In this document: piece by piece, positions 1-10,352 of the stretch | How the letters are laid out: every line of letters starts with the position of its first letter | How positions within the stretch are numbered: the first letter of the stretch is position 1 | Assembly (NCBI RefSeq): GCF_001949145.1 | Contig: NW_019091465.1 | Location: 184,237-248,236, forward strand | From: Acanthaster planci | Taxonomy: Eukaryota > Echinodermata > Asteroidea > Valvatida > Acanthasteridae | Direction of reading: 5' to 3' | DNA length: 64,000 nt | Position numbers and translations under genes: made by a program | Notes under the pieces: generated by a model | What the model was told of the DNA's origin: nothing | The model's input: the letters and a program-made list of their open reading frames with translations, nothing else | The model's database searches: none

Positions 1-420
1 TTCTTCCCTTACCAGCGGAGAGATTTTGCTCAATAAAGTTCTATTATTTTTTTTACAAAGAATACTTCTTAGGAGACAAGGTAATCGATATATTTATTTA
101 TTAAATATTACCACCAAGAACCCTGAGAAAACAACACCATGAATTAAAAGTAAGAGTGTCAGGACTGGGAGTAAGGCCTTTGAAATTTTTTTCTCCACCC
201 ACACATCATGTTGAATGAGTCCCAAGCCAAAGCCGATTTCAGTTTCGATTTTGCCCCCCTGACACCAAAAGTTGACTTTTCCCATTGTTCTAGCCACTTT
301 TCTAGGCATTCTACCAGTAGAATAACAAAGATTGTGATAGAAATCACAGATGATAGTCCTTTTTTCGAATAGCACATTTTTCTTATTTTTTCTTCACTTT
401 AAAATGAGTGGAAAAAAAAC

Positions 421-622
421 AAAGTTGGGCTATTCCCGTACCGGCTGTTTTGTGAGGGGCGTTTTGAAACAAAGTTGGGCTATTCCCGTACCGGCTGTTT
501 TGTGAGGGGCGTTTTGAAACAAAGTTGGGCTATTCCCGTACCGGGTGTTTTGTGAGGGGCGTTTTGAAACAAAGTTGGGCTATTCCCGTACCGCCTGTTT
601 TGTAAGGGGCGTTTTGAAACAA
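421..622. repeat. 50-bp tandem array, at least four units, truncated by an assembly gap
   Basis: Four successive units start at 421, 471, 521 and 571. Each begins AAAGTTGGGCTATTCCCGTA and ends with GAGGGGCGTTTTGAAAC or a close variant. Units differ by one or two bases, for example CCGGCTG, CCGGGTG and CCGCCTG. The array runs directly into the run of N at 623, so its true length is unknown and the gap is probably a collapsed satellite. Reading frames across it are artefacts. Confidence 0.9.
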
Positions 623-1176
623 NNNNNNNNNNNNNNNNNNNNNNNNNNNNNNNNNNNNNNNNNNNNNNNNNNNNNNNNNNNNNNNNNNNNNNNNNNNNNN
701 NNNNNNNNNNNNNNNNNNNNNNNNNNNNNNNNNNNNNNNNNNNNNNNNNNNNNNNNNNNNNNNNNNNNNNNNNNNNNNNNNNNNNNNNNNNNNNNNNNNN
801 NNNNNNNNNNNNNNNNNNNNNNNNNNNNNNNNNNNNNNNNNNNNNNNNNNNNNNNNNNNNNNNNNNNNNNNNNNNNNNNNNNNNNNNNNNNNNNNNNNNN
901 NNNNNNNNNNNNNNNNNNNNNNNNNNNNNNNNNNNNNNNNNNNNNNNNNNNNNNNNNNNNNNNNNNNNNNNNNNNNNNNNNNNNNNNNNNNNNNNNNNNN
1001 NNNNNNNNNNNNNNNNNNNNNNNNNNNNNNNNNNNNNNNNNNNNNNNNNNNNNNNNNNNNNNNNNNNNNNNNNNNNNNNNNNNNNNNNNNNNNNNNNNNN
1101 NNNNNNNNNNNNNNNNNNNNNNNNNNNNNNNNNNNNNNNNNNNNNNNNNNNNNNNNNNNNNNNNNNNNNNNNNNNN
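623..1176. other. Assembly gap (554 N)
   Basis: This is an uninterrupted run of N. It follows a tandem array and precedes another imperfect duplication, so unresolved repeat DNA is the likely cause. Nothing coding can be inferred. Confidence 0.99.
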
Positions 1177-1180
1177 CTCT

Positions 1181-1336
1181 AAAGCCACAGTTTGACTCTA
1201 TCCTCGTCCAAGCCGCATTCTTCCTGCATTTTTATTGAAGCCGCATTATTCTCTTTTAAAAGCCACATTTTAACTTTGTTCATGCCAGAAACACATTCTC
1301 TCTGCACTTTTATCGAAGCCACGATCTTAGTCTTCT
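1181..1336. repeat. Imperfect direct duplication, about 78-bp period
   Basis: Two diverged units, about 1181-1258 and 1259-1336, share the order AAAGCCACA, then TCTGCA or CCTGCA followed by an ATTGAAGCC or ATCGAAGCC block, then a T-rich end. AAGCC blocks also recur within each unit, so a shorter ancestral unit is possible. It lies just right of the gap and may be the decayed edge of a satellite. Confidence 0.6.
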
Positions 1337-1789
1337 GAAAAAATTGTCCAAACCACTTCTGCCGATCTCTTAGCAAAGGGTGCTTTCCATCAAGCACTGT
1401 CTTAACCTCATCCTTATGTTCTTATAAAATGCATCTGTTTGGTACCGACCTTGTTCGGCGCAGAAGCAACATCTGTCCACAGAGTACAAGCAAACCATCC
1501 CATGGCTTCATTGTTTTTCATATGGGATCCTTTGTTTCGTACAAGTCATGGTTGGGTTGGCTCAATATTCCTGCACAGGATCACAGTTGTACTTACTTGT
1601 TTTACTTGATTGTGGGCCAATCAGCCTTTAAGCCACAAGGCTGGATGACGTTGAATTCATTGCAGATACAGTGTGTCTGAATTGACAGACTGCCAGGCAA
1701 GCCTTGTCTATGCTCAGAGTATGGCCAAAGATCATAAGTGTTTTTGTATGAGGAAAACTGAGGAACCTGTGGAAAAACTTGTGTTGCAC

Positions 1790-1895
1790 GGGGAGAATCA
1801 AGGAACCAAGCTGCTCACATTATGGTGCAGGCGGGGAATCGAACCTGGGCCACAGTGGTGAGAGACGAGTGGTGTATACACTCTAACCACCTCTG
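1790..1895 (-). mobile_element. tRNA-derived SINE head (fragment)
   Basis: Read on the minus strand this stretch contains GGTTCGATTCC (1835-1845), a perfect match to the pol III B-box consensus. An A-box-like GTGGTTAGAGTG lies upstream near 1885. The layout is that of the 5' head of a tRNA-derived SINE, not of a functional tRNA, because the arms do not form a clean cloverleaf and flanking sequence continues. A related copy lies at 15700-16075. Confidence 0.6.
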
Positions 1896-2006
1896 CCCCC
1901 CCCCAGATGATCTTTCAAAGCATGCTTGCAGCCAAAGTTCGTATAAACTAGTCCACTATGCAAAGTTTCAAATCGCACCCCCCTCTGTTTTCATGACAAC
2001 CACAGA

Positions 2007-2318
2007 ATGGCCGCACCCAGAGTTTCATCCCAACCTGTCCTGAAGAACCAGCGGGACTTCTTGTCCGCCCAGATCGGTGCCCTGCAGGGCCAGCTGGACG
2101 GCCTGAATGCCCAACTGGGCCAGGCCCTGGCCGACCGGCAGGCCCTCCAGGAGGGGCTGGCCACGCCCGGGGAGGGCGGGGCTGTTGGGGACGGCGCTGT
2201 CATCCTGAAGTCTCAGCTGAGCGCACTGGAAACGAAGACAGAGAACCTGGTGAAGAAGATAGCACAGGTGGAGGAAGAGGTGGCCCAGAAGGTGAAGGAG
2301 CGAGCTGCTGCTAAGTAA
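2007..2318 (+). CDS. Coiled-coil protein, terminal exon or short single-exon gene
   Basis: A GC-rich 312-nt frame ends at TAA (2316-2318) and would give 103 residues from the ATG at 2007. It is rich in Q, L, E, K and A, with two helical heptad-like stretches (about residues 10-55 and 68-100) separated by a Gly-rich linker (GEGGAVGDG). A pyrimidine-containing tract ending in CACAG at about 2005 looks like a 3' splice site one base before the ATG, so this may be the last exon of a longer gene. Alternatively MAAPRV could be a true start. The GC content contrasts sharply with the AT-rich flanks, which supports real coding. An ATTAAA polyadenylation-like signal follows at 2465. I do not recognise the family. 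No upstream exon was identified; the sequence to the left is repeat. Confidence 0.5.
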   Translation: MAAPRVSSQPVLKNQRDFLSAQIGALQGQLDGLNAQLGQALADRQALQEGLATPGEGGAVGDGAVILKSQLSALETKTENLVKKIAQVEEEVAQKVKERAAAK

Positions 2319-4945
2319 CTTGATTTGACCTTTGACCTTGTGTGACCTCTGACCTTTAATTGTGCACGACCTCACAACACTCCTTCCCAAGCCTAACCAC
2401 CGACATTGACATCACCATCAAAAACAAACAGTTACTTGACATTGTTGACATTGAAATTGTATGAATTAAATGTATTTGACCCTTTGACTTGAGTGTCTGG
2501 CTTAAAACCTTATTTGGTCAAGTGCCTGGCCTAGATAACCCTGTGCAGTGATGAATGTTTGCGTTAGGTTTTGTAACAAGAGACGTTATTTGTCAAAATA
2601 GTTTTCAAAGACTGAAGTAGGATTTCACTTGTCATTTGAATTTTTTAGAGTATCCAAACATTTTCTTGTATGAAAAATGTCTTATCGTTGAAGTTCATTT
2701 GTTGATTGATCTCCATTAGAGCAGCTGTTTAAATAATAGTTGAATATTTATGTCTATTTGGTTGTGGATTGAGGTATTCTGAATTAAGGGTTCCTTCCAT
2801 TAATATATGTAAGCCTGTGTGCATTTTTTGTCTCATGATTTGAAATTTTGAAGTGTCTCAGTATTCTGAATGGGAACAGTGTGGTTTGGTTCTTCAGTCT
2901 TTTCCGAAATTGTTTATGCTAATTGGCAGTTTATTTTTTTAAGACATTGTTTGAAGCGGCACCAGTGGTTTTAAAGCTTATAAATATCACATTTTATGAC
3001 TTTCTGGATTTTAAGATTTTATGTTGTGCTTTCACAATCATGTGCACTTTGTAAAGGTAGCCAGATTGCCTTATCAAAAAATTACATTCAATATAAATTT
3101 CTCTCTCAGGTGAATCAGATTTGCTAAGGATAAGACAGTGCTAGATTTGTGATTGTAGGTTTCATGTTGAGCTACGAATAGTTTGCCAGCACCTACTCAC
3201 TTCAAGTTACATTCCACGTGTTAAACACTTGCCTGAAGGTCTAGCAGTAGTCATTCAAATATTTCAAGAGCTTATGCAAAATTGTGTAATATTTTGTGAA
3301 TGTTTCTTATTGTCAAGAATGAATCGAACCGGTCAAGTTGTACGTGATTATTTTTTATAAAACGCACCTTTTTTTCATTCCGTCTCCGTGTTTTCCGAAA
3401 TGAACAAATAAAGTAAAATCCGTCCAAACTTTGAAATATTTTGTAAGTATGATAAATTAAGTATTCAATGCTCGGGGCCACGCTTCGCTTTTTAACCGGC
3501 CTGAGAACAAATTCCAAAAATAAATAACACATAGTACAACACGGCTTATTTGGTCGTGGCCTCCATTCGTGCCGGGCATGGCTTTCCTCGTACTGTTGTG
3601 GCCATCTGATGTAAGCATTGCCCGGAACGGTTGCCGACACGAGTAAAGACTTAAAACCGACTCCGTCTGTTGAATTAAATTCTCTCACTTGGCTGAAAAG
3701 CAAACATCTGTTATTCCTCCGTCCTCTGTTGCATCAAACACCCGTTATTTTCCCGTCCATTGACACTGGAAGTTGTCAGAAAGTTTCGGATTTTTATCTT
3801 TATATTTGTTATGTTTTGAAAAATCAATACATGTATATTTTGCTGTCAAAATTAATACGAAGTGACGAATCAATGCTCACTAAATGGTTATTTCTATGCA
3901 CAAATTTTTAAAAAATGACAAATAGAGAGTTTCACTTCCTGTGCTTTTTAAAACGATGCTTATTAATAGTTTGTAAATGCTTAAAATGGCCAACTTTGTA
4001 CCAACTTTGTAGATTTAAATCAGAGAATTGTTTGTATATCAGAATTTATCTGTAAATTTCCGAATTGTACCTGAGATCAGTCTTTTATTTCAATTTTGTA
4101 TCGTGTCAGTGATTGCTTGACTAAGGATTCTAGGATTAGAGGACGCAAGTTTTATGACTTCTCTGAGAAGTTTAGTTTAGATTTGGACAGTGAGTAAATA
4201 GATATTTTTGTTACGCAGTGAATAAAACAGTTAAATTTTGGTAAAAAAAAGTCGCAACCCTTACAAAAATTTCTTTTGTCGCTCAGGTGACTTTTAATGT
4301 GACTATCGAGATATCAGCTCGATAGAATCATTTGCGAGTTCCTATCCTTTGTGGAAAACAAAATCGTGGAATATTATGCCCTGTGCATAGGCTTACTCTC
4401 CTCTTGTAAAAATCCTTCTGTTTCGTCGATGGAAATCAGCCAAGGGCTTGAGTGTATAGTCTAAGAGTCGCTCGGTGAAGACCTCAGTCGCTCTCTGCAC
4501 ACGGGTGGTTTACTGAGCGCGGTTTGTGCCATCCAGCCCCAATCTCCAGTTCAAAATCTTGCGCGGGCGCTGAATCCGAGAGCAAGGTGTGTTTTAAATA
4601 GACGGCGGAGATGCGTTTGCGCTGTAGTTTCTTTTTTTATGACAACATGGGCAGATCAACCATGCCCCTCCCTCCTCCAGGGTGATATGTTTTTTTTTAT
4701 TTGGACTAATAATGAAATTGGGAATTTCCTTCATTTCCCTTTCTTTCCAAATGCGTAAAAGCTTCCCAATTTAGCCTCAGCCCTCACAAAGGCCACAGAA
4801 AGTTCTCTGCATAAATTCCCAAATTTTTCCCCTCGAAAATGTTTTTGCTCTCCCGTGGTTTTGGGTCTGCCCTTGAATTACGCTTTTGCCAAAATGTAAG
4901 ATAGGGCTTAGTCATAAAAACGACGGGTACACAATCCCATATGAC
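2319..4945. other. Probable 3' UTR then AT-rich non-coding DNA
   Basis: The first about 150 bases after the coiled-coil stop carry TGACCT-rich sequence and an ATTAAA motif at 2465-2470, fitting a 3' UTR. The remainder is AT-rich with only short chance frames, and no exon or RNA gene is recognisable. Confidence 0.4.
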
Positions 4946-4949
4946 GCAA

Positions 4950-5110
4950 GATATGGGGCGGAGAGAATCCCCCCCCCCGCCTTTGTTCTGGTCATTGTTT
5001 GATCGGAATCTCAGGAATTCTTTACAGACTTCTAGGGGGGATGTGTTAGGTAACAATAGTCTAGAGTGTGTATAGGGATTGGACGTGTGGGGGGGGGTAC
5101 CCATTGACCC
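4950..5110. repeat. Dispersed repeat, copy 1 (second copy at 51735-51895)
   Basis: Shares an ordered series of blocks with 51735-51895: a poly-C run followed by CCTTTGTT, AATTCTTT, a poly-G run, GTGTTA, ACAATAG, GAGTGTGTATAGGGATTGGA and GGGGTACCC. The two copies lie 47 kb apart in the same orientation. The class is unknown; no terminal repeats were defined. Confidence 0.7.
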
Positions 5111-7589
5111 CATATCGAGACACGCTTTGACGAAGCCTGCATACCCGTACTCTTGCGTGTGGGCGGGAACCCTCAGAGACTGCAGTCAATAGCAGTCACC
5201 TACTTGATTTCGAGATGGGATCATTAGACGTGAGAAGCGAGGGATTTCTGTGCGTTGTTTAACAGGGACTGTTGTGTAAACTCGTGTTCCTGCTTCTCTT
5301 AAATTCAAGAATGTTTCGTAATCAAGGCACCAGCATTTTCGTTATGTTCCATGCTTGCCTGGGAGTCTGGGCGACACTTACACTCCTAACCGCTACAGGT
5401 TAGGCATGTCAAGTGATTTGGCCAACTTATTGCTTTGGCTGTTTTAATTTTGTCATTTTCCTGTTTGATGAATAATCTATTTCGGTGCATTTTACGGTGC
5501 CAAGTCCAACTTAAGTCAAATTTCAACTTCTGCTTTGCACACTGTGATTTCTAAAGTGTCAGTCTTGGAATTGCACGATATACACAACGAATGTGGTATT
5601 TCTTGAAAAAATAGTTTGCCGACCTCCAAAGAATTTCCCAAGTTTCTCTCGGAAACTCGCGCCCAACCAATGCCCACCTACGCACTGCGAGTCCGTGGAT
5701 ATAGAACGTTCGATTTGTCCACGTGTTGCCAAAACATTGAAAGTGCCATGTCACCCTTCCCAAATACCCCCCCCCCCCCGCTTCAGCCCACCTCACTGGG
5801 CCCTGTCTCCTGTTTGACCCCATTTTCTCGACCGGGTTCACGTTAAAAAAAAATCTATCATTTTCCCCTTCTCGCATGTTCTCACGGGTATCTGTGCGTG
5901 ACAGCATCGTTCGATCCATTCCCTGGAGGCCGTACGCGGAACGGGCTCGTCTAGACGACGGGGAAAAAATCAATGAGTGATGTGGCTTGATCGGGAAATG
6001 CGAATTGTCTACGCTCCAGCCTGAGAAAAACAGATCACTTCGTCCTCGACCCACCCTTGAGTTCTGTGAGAACTTCACGATGCAGACTTGATCTTCATTA
6101 TTGAGAGAAATATAAATTGAGAGGATGAAAACCCCTCGCACAGATAAGCTGTCTAGATCTATACCGCTCGCTTTTCAATTCTTTCTATCTAATAATGTGG
6201 CATCATCTGATATGCACAGCCCATCACATTGTCTGCCCACCCATTGTCAGGGGCCACGTGTGGTCACATGTTCTATCCCTGGCAACAATCCGCGAATCAC
6301 AATGGGAGGGCGGTGCGGCCGCGCGGAGCAGACGTATGAATAAGGACACGGATAAAAGCCAACTTTCGCTGCTGGCGCACCATTCTGGTGCACGCACGGG
6401 GGAAAAGCGTCGGGGACAGCGTGTTGCGTGGAGCGCCACTTGACAAACAGACGATTTCGTATTGTGCTTGGCGCGCTAATTTCCCGCGCCAAATAGAAGA
6501 AAGGAGGAAAAAAGATGACAAATTTGGCAAGCGACGATCCGTCCACTTGTCTGCATCGCTGCACCGAGTTGACAGTCCCGAGTGCCAATGCATAAATTCA
6601 TGTTTTGCTTCCGGTAATATCGGCACCCGCTGACAGATTTCCTTTAACGAAATAATCCTTTCCCTTTAAGTTCACATTGATGTTAACCACGTTTGGTTAC
6701 ATAATGCACTACTTAATCTTTTGAATGAAACCTGGCTATTGAAAACAAATGTTGGTTTTTAAAACCAGAAATACACAAGCACATTAAAGAATAGCGCAGG
6801 CCATCAAAAACTTAAAAATCGTCAAGACGACCAGTTGCACACTAACTTGGAGTACAACTACAACGATGTCACGATGTTAATTTAACACCATAGGTGTTAC
6901 CAGGGAACTACACTGGAATGGGTTTAGTCCTCTGGAAACACCCGTAGTTTTATATTCACACCACATTTTTGCAGCGCATGGGCTTTAAGGAGTACAGTGG
7001 TTGGAGGTGGTGTTTAAATAAACAAAGGCGTTTCCATATAGGTCCTTCTGAATTCGAAAGTGGCAGTACTGAATAAGAATAATAATGAAAAATCTTCTCT
7101 TCCGAACACTGAAGTAAACATCAGCGAATATTTTCGAATGTGAACAAAACTAAATTGACTCTTTCAGAGGTCATTCCAGCGGCTCCCTAAGCTCCATTGC
7201 GTAAAAATTTCAAGTCAGGAAACCAGACTGGGGACAAAATGTAATCGGTGCAAAAAAAATCAATTGGCGATGAGATGTGAATATTTATTCTGTAATGGTT
7301 TGACTTTTTCCAAGGCAACTGCCGAGACAAACGTTTTTTTTTCCTATGTTTTAATTTAATTTAAATAATAACTGGTTGAACAGTCTGCATGAAATAAACA
7401 GGAGCTACGGTACATCTTTTCTGTCTCCATCAGCGCTAAGAAAGCGCCCTCTTCTCGAGGCATTTTGGAGGCAATTTCACCTGTAAACTGATTGGTACGG
7501 GAAACATGCCGATCGAGAGCAGCTGGTTATCTCTGTGATTGGTGACACTGTCCCAATCCTCTCTTGTTAATTTTGGTAGTGTTAATTTA

Positions 7590-7765
7590 GGGACTAGACA
7601 AGAGTGAAAATCACTGTAAATGAAATGGTTTGAAAAACAAAAATACATCCAGTGAAAATTTCATGAAATCTCGATCTTTTCGATTGAGTGCAGATGCATC
7701 AAATTAGTGTTGTCCAATTTTCAATCTCAAGGAGTGGATTTCACCCGAATGGAGTGAGTTTTTAA
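7590..7765. mobile_element. MITE-like fragment related to the element at 63450-63600
   Basis: Contains GGGACTAGACAAGAGTGAAA followed by ATCACTGT, and further on TCTCGATCTTTTCGATTGAG. Both blocks match the reverse complement of the 63.5-kb element (GGGACAAGACG, GTGAAAATCACT and CTCGATCTTTTCGATTGA). The order is the same, so this is a diverged or partial copy. No target-site duplication was identified. Confidence 0.5.
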
Positions 7766-9144
7766 CATTTGGAATTTACATAAGCCCCGACCTATGTTTG
7801 ATCTTTAATCGGAAAATACTGGCGATTAACCAAGGTGGGTTTAGAGTTTTGCATGTGCATTAATTTCGGGGTGTACATTTTTGCAAAGTGAAAAATTCAT
7901 CCAAAACAATTTCTTTGGTGCGTTTTCTGTTTATATCCAAAAGAGGAGGGGGATTTGGAGAAATTTACCCAAAGGGATTGAGGTCATTTGGGGTGGCTTT
8001 TGGGACCAAGGATGGGATATGAACTTACTTTGTTGTTGTTGATAATGGCCCATCCGTGGTCAAACTGCTTAAGAGGGCCACGCGCCTTCTGTACACAGGG
8101 GGGTGTAAACGGAGGGGACAGAAATTGGCCGTGTAGACCTTCGGTCGTTGGTCAACCCAAATATATTTATTTAGCGGAGAGTTTGCCCTTCTGGCCATAA
8201 GCAGCCGAGCGGTCTGTAGGGATCCTGAGTCCATTGGTCACTCCAAATCCTACGGGGGCTTGCCAATGAAATTGCCATTCCCGACTCCCCAGATCTGCCC
8301 TCTCCAGCCGAAACCAGATATGGCCCAATTAAAGTGCATTTTACCCCCTGCAAAATATATCCCAGAACTGTACGTCGAAAACATCTCTCTGTTTCGCTCA
8401 GCCGAGTCTCGACAAAGCTGCGACATCGGTCTATTCATTCTGCGGCGATACTTTTTTTTTTTTGGTATTGTTGTCCAAACCTCGAGGCTCGATGATAATG
8501 GAATAGGAAATTAATAAAGCTCCCATGCTGGCTTGGAAAAAAGTAAAGAATGTCGGAGCGCATGCCGCGTATTTCCGCCAAACCCCAGGGAGGCCATTGT
8601 TGCTGCGCACGCAAACCAGGGACTGCCAGAGTTCGAATATGCGGGTGCACTTTGACTCGAATCGGCTTGACGTATGTAATATGCCATCCTGATGTGGATC
8701 AAGGCAGTGTTGGTTGTTGTCAAGACCTCTCAGGACCATCACAAGACTCCACAACACCATCACAAGGACAACACAAGACCTTCTGTCTAAATTCAAACAA
8801 CAATCCGTGTGTTTTCGAACCACAGAAGCATTCCTTCGTCACTGCTTACCCTGTTGCTTTTGACTGGTTTTTATGATTGGGCTTCGGACTAGACTTTTGA
8901 CTGGTCTGGCAATCATTGTCCCGTCTACAACGTTGGTCATGGACGTGTCAAATATGCCATGATAGGAGAATAGAATTAGACCCCCCCCCACACGGTAACT
9001 CCAACTGAAATGAACAATTTTGATCCGTGAAGTGAATATGGTGGCGATTAACCCGCTGTTGATTTTACTGCATAAAGTTAATTAAAGTAATTGAATAAAA
9101 TAGAATGCATAGCAAAGTTTGTAGATTTTGATTCACTTTTGATT

Positions 9145-9175
<31 letters not shown>

Positions 9176-9182
9176 AAGAGAA
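9145..9182. repeat. (GT)n(GA)n microsatellite
   Basis: An uninterrupted TG dinucleotide run is followed directly by a GA run with one AAA interruption. It is simple sequence. Confidence 0.9.
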
Positions 9183-10199
9183 ATCGACCTTGCGAGGTGA
9201 AATCAGTGCTCTTTGGAACCAAATTATTCAATCACAGGTTAAAACTATACCCATAAACCAGCAGGTTTGTTTGGGATAACAGAATGCCTGGTTGTTTCAA
9301 ATACAGAACAATTTGTATCAAATTTAAACATTAAAGACGGCAAATGATCACTGAAACATTTTAGAAAGGATTGAAGAGTATAAAGAAGACGATCCAAACC
9401 TAGGAGGAATAATGAGGTTTTCTTTAAAGAGGAAGCAGGATATTATATCACATAATACTTTAACTGGACAGCAACTGAATCGCCTGACCAAACAGCTTAG
9501 TCTAGACGAGTTTACCTGCTGGGTATTGAAGAGGAATCAAAGAACGAAAATGGAAACAAAGAGCTCATGTTTGACCCCCGGGAAAACCTCTTTTTCTCTT
9601 AGCTAAATCCCCAGTTGGTTGCAATCGCATCAAATGGAGCAAGTATGATGTACGAAACATCACAAGTTCCTGACACTTGTGACGAAGAAAGAAATTCATT
9701 ACACCGAGAACTTTGGTAAGTCGAAAAAGGGTGAATTTGCCATCTGCAGAAATGGCGGCTGGTGTACACAGTGGATACACTTTGCATGCATACAGGAAAC
9801 GGCCTTGAGTTAAAAGGTCCGGGGACACCGTACCACAACGTCAGGCAACATAGACGCCTGTTCCCCCAAATTGGCGCACTCTTTGGGGCCTTAACTCAAT
9901 ATAGGCCTACTGTGCAAACAAGTGGCCGGCCCTGGAAATTGACGCATTTCTAATTAATACATGTCAATTGAATTTAAATCGTGTGAATTGCACATTTTCA
10001 ATACGGTCCTTTTTATTAAAGCAACGGGCCTGTACCAACCCCATGTCTTCCTCTCTCACCGGACCTCTCTCCTTGTCTGTCATTTTTGAAAGAAAAAAAA
10101 TGCAGGCATGCCCCGCATGTTTCCGAAGATTTACTAAACAGAGCGCAGCCGTGCGCCACTTTAGTACGGACAAATAGTCCGGGATTTTTGTCGGAGCCG

Positions 10200-10352
10200 G
10201 CTATTGGTACTCCAAACGCCTGGGTTATAAAGCCCTGGTCTGCCCTCTAGCCACGCGCGGACAACTCCCTTCGGCCACGCGCGCCACGCGCCCCACGAGC
10301 GGACTCAAGTTTGCTCGCAGCCTCGGGGGGATCGACGGGTTTGCACGTGAGT
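10200..10352 (+). promoter_or_regulatory. Candidate TATA promoter and first non-coding exon
   Basis: GGTTATAAAGCCC near 10225 resembles a TATA box. It is followed by a CpG-rich stretch with repeated GCCACGCG and CCACGCGC motifs. About 120 nt downstream the sequence GCACGTGAGTAAAC (about 10345) provides a strong 5' splice-site match (GTGAGT). This is the architecture of a promoter plus short 5' UTR exon on the + strand. The nearest downstream + strand gene is the Pax gene at 17804, so a distal Pax promoter is possible, but no transcript evidence is available. Confidence 0.3.

Larger units (their letters stand above)
5111..10200. other. Gene-free stretch with CpG-rich patches
   Basis: No exon of a recognisable family was found on either strand. 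Local GC-rich patches lie at 5600-5960, 6240-6620 and 8040-8450, with long poly-C runs. Overlapping short frames there conflict between strands and show no domain signature. A (GT)n(GA)n microsatellite and a MITE-like fragment within it are listed separately. Confidence 0.4.

Noticed and set aside
545-1195. Long open frames across the first gap
   Set aside because: They consist almost entirely of unknown residues from N and the tandem array.
1806-1895. Possible functional tRNA gene on the minus strand
   Set aside because: The B box is perfect, but the acceptor, D and anticodon arms do not form a clean cloverleaf and the flanks match a SINE family.
5551-6141. 196-codon minus-strand frame
   Set aside because: Low-complexity, CpG-rich patch with several overlapping frames on both strands and no family signature.
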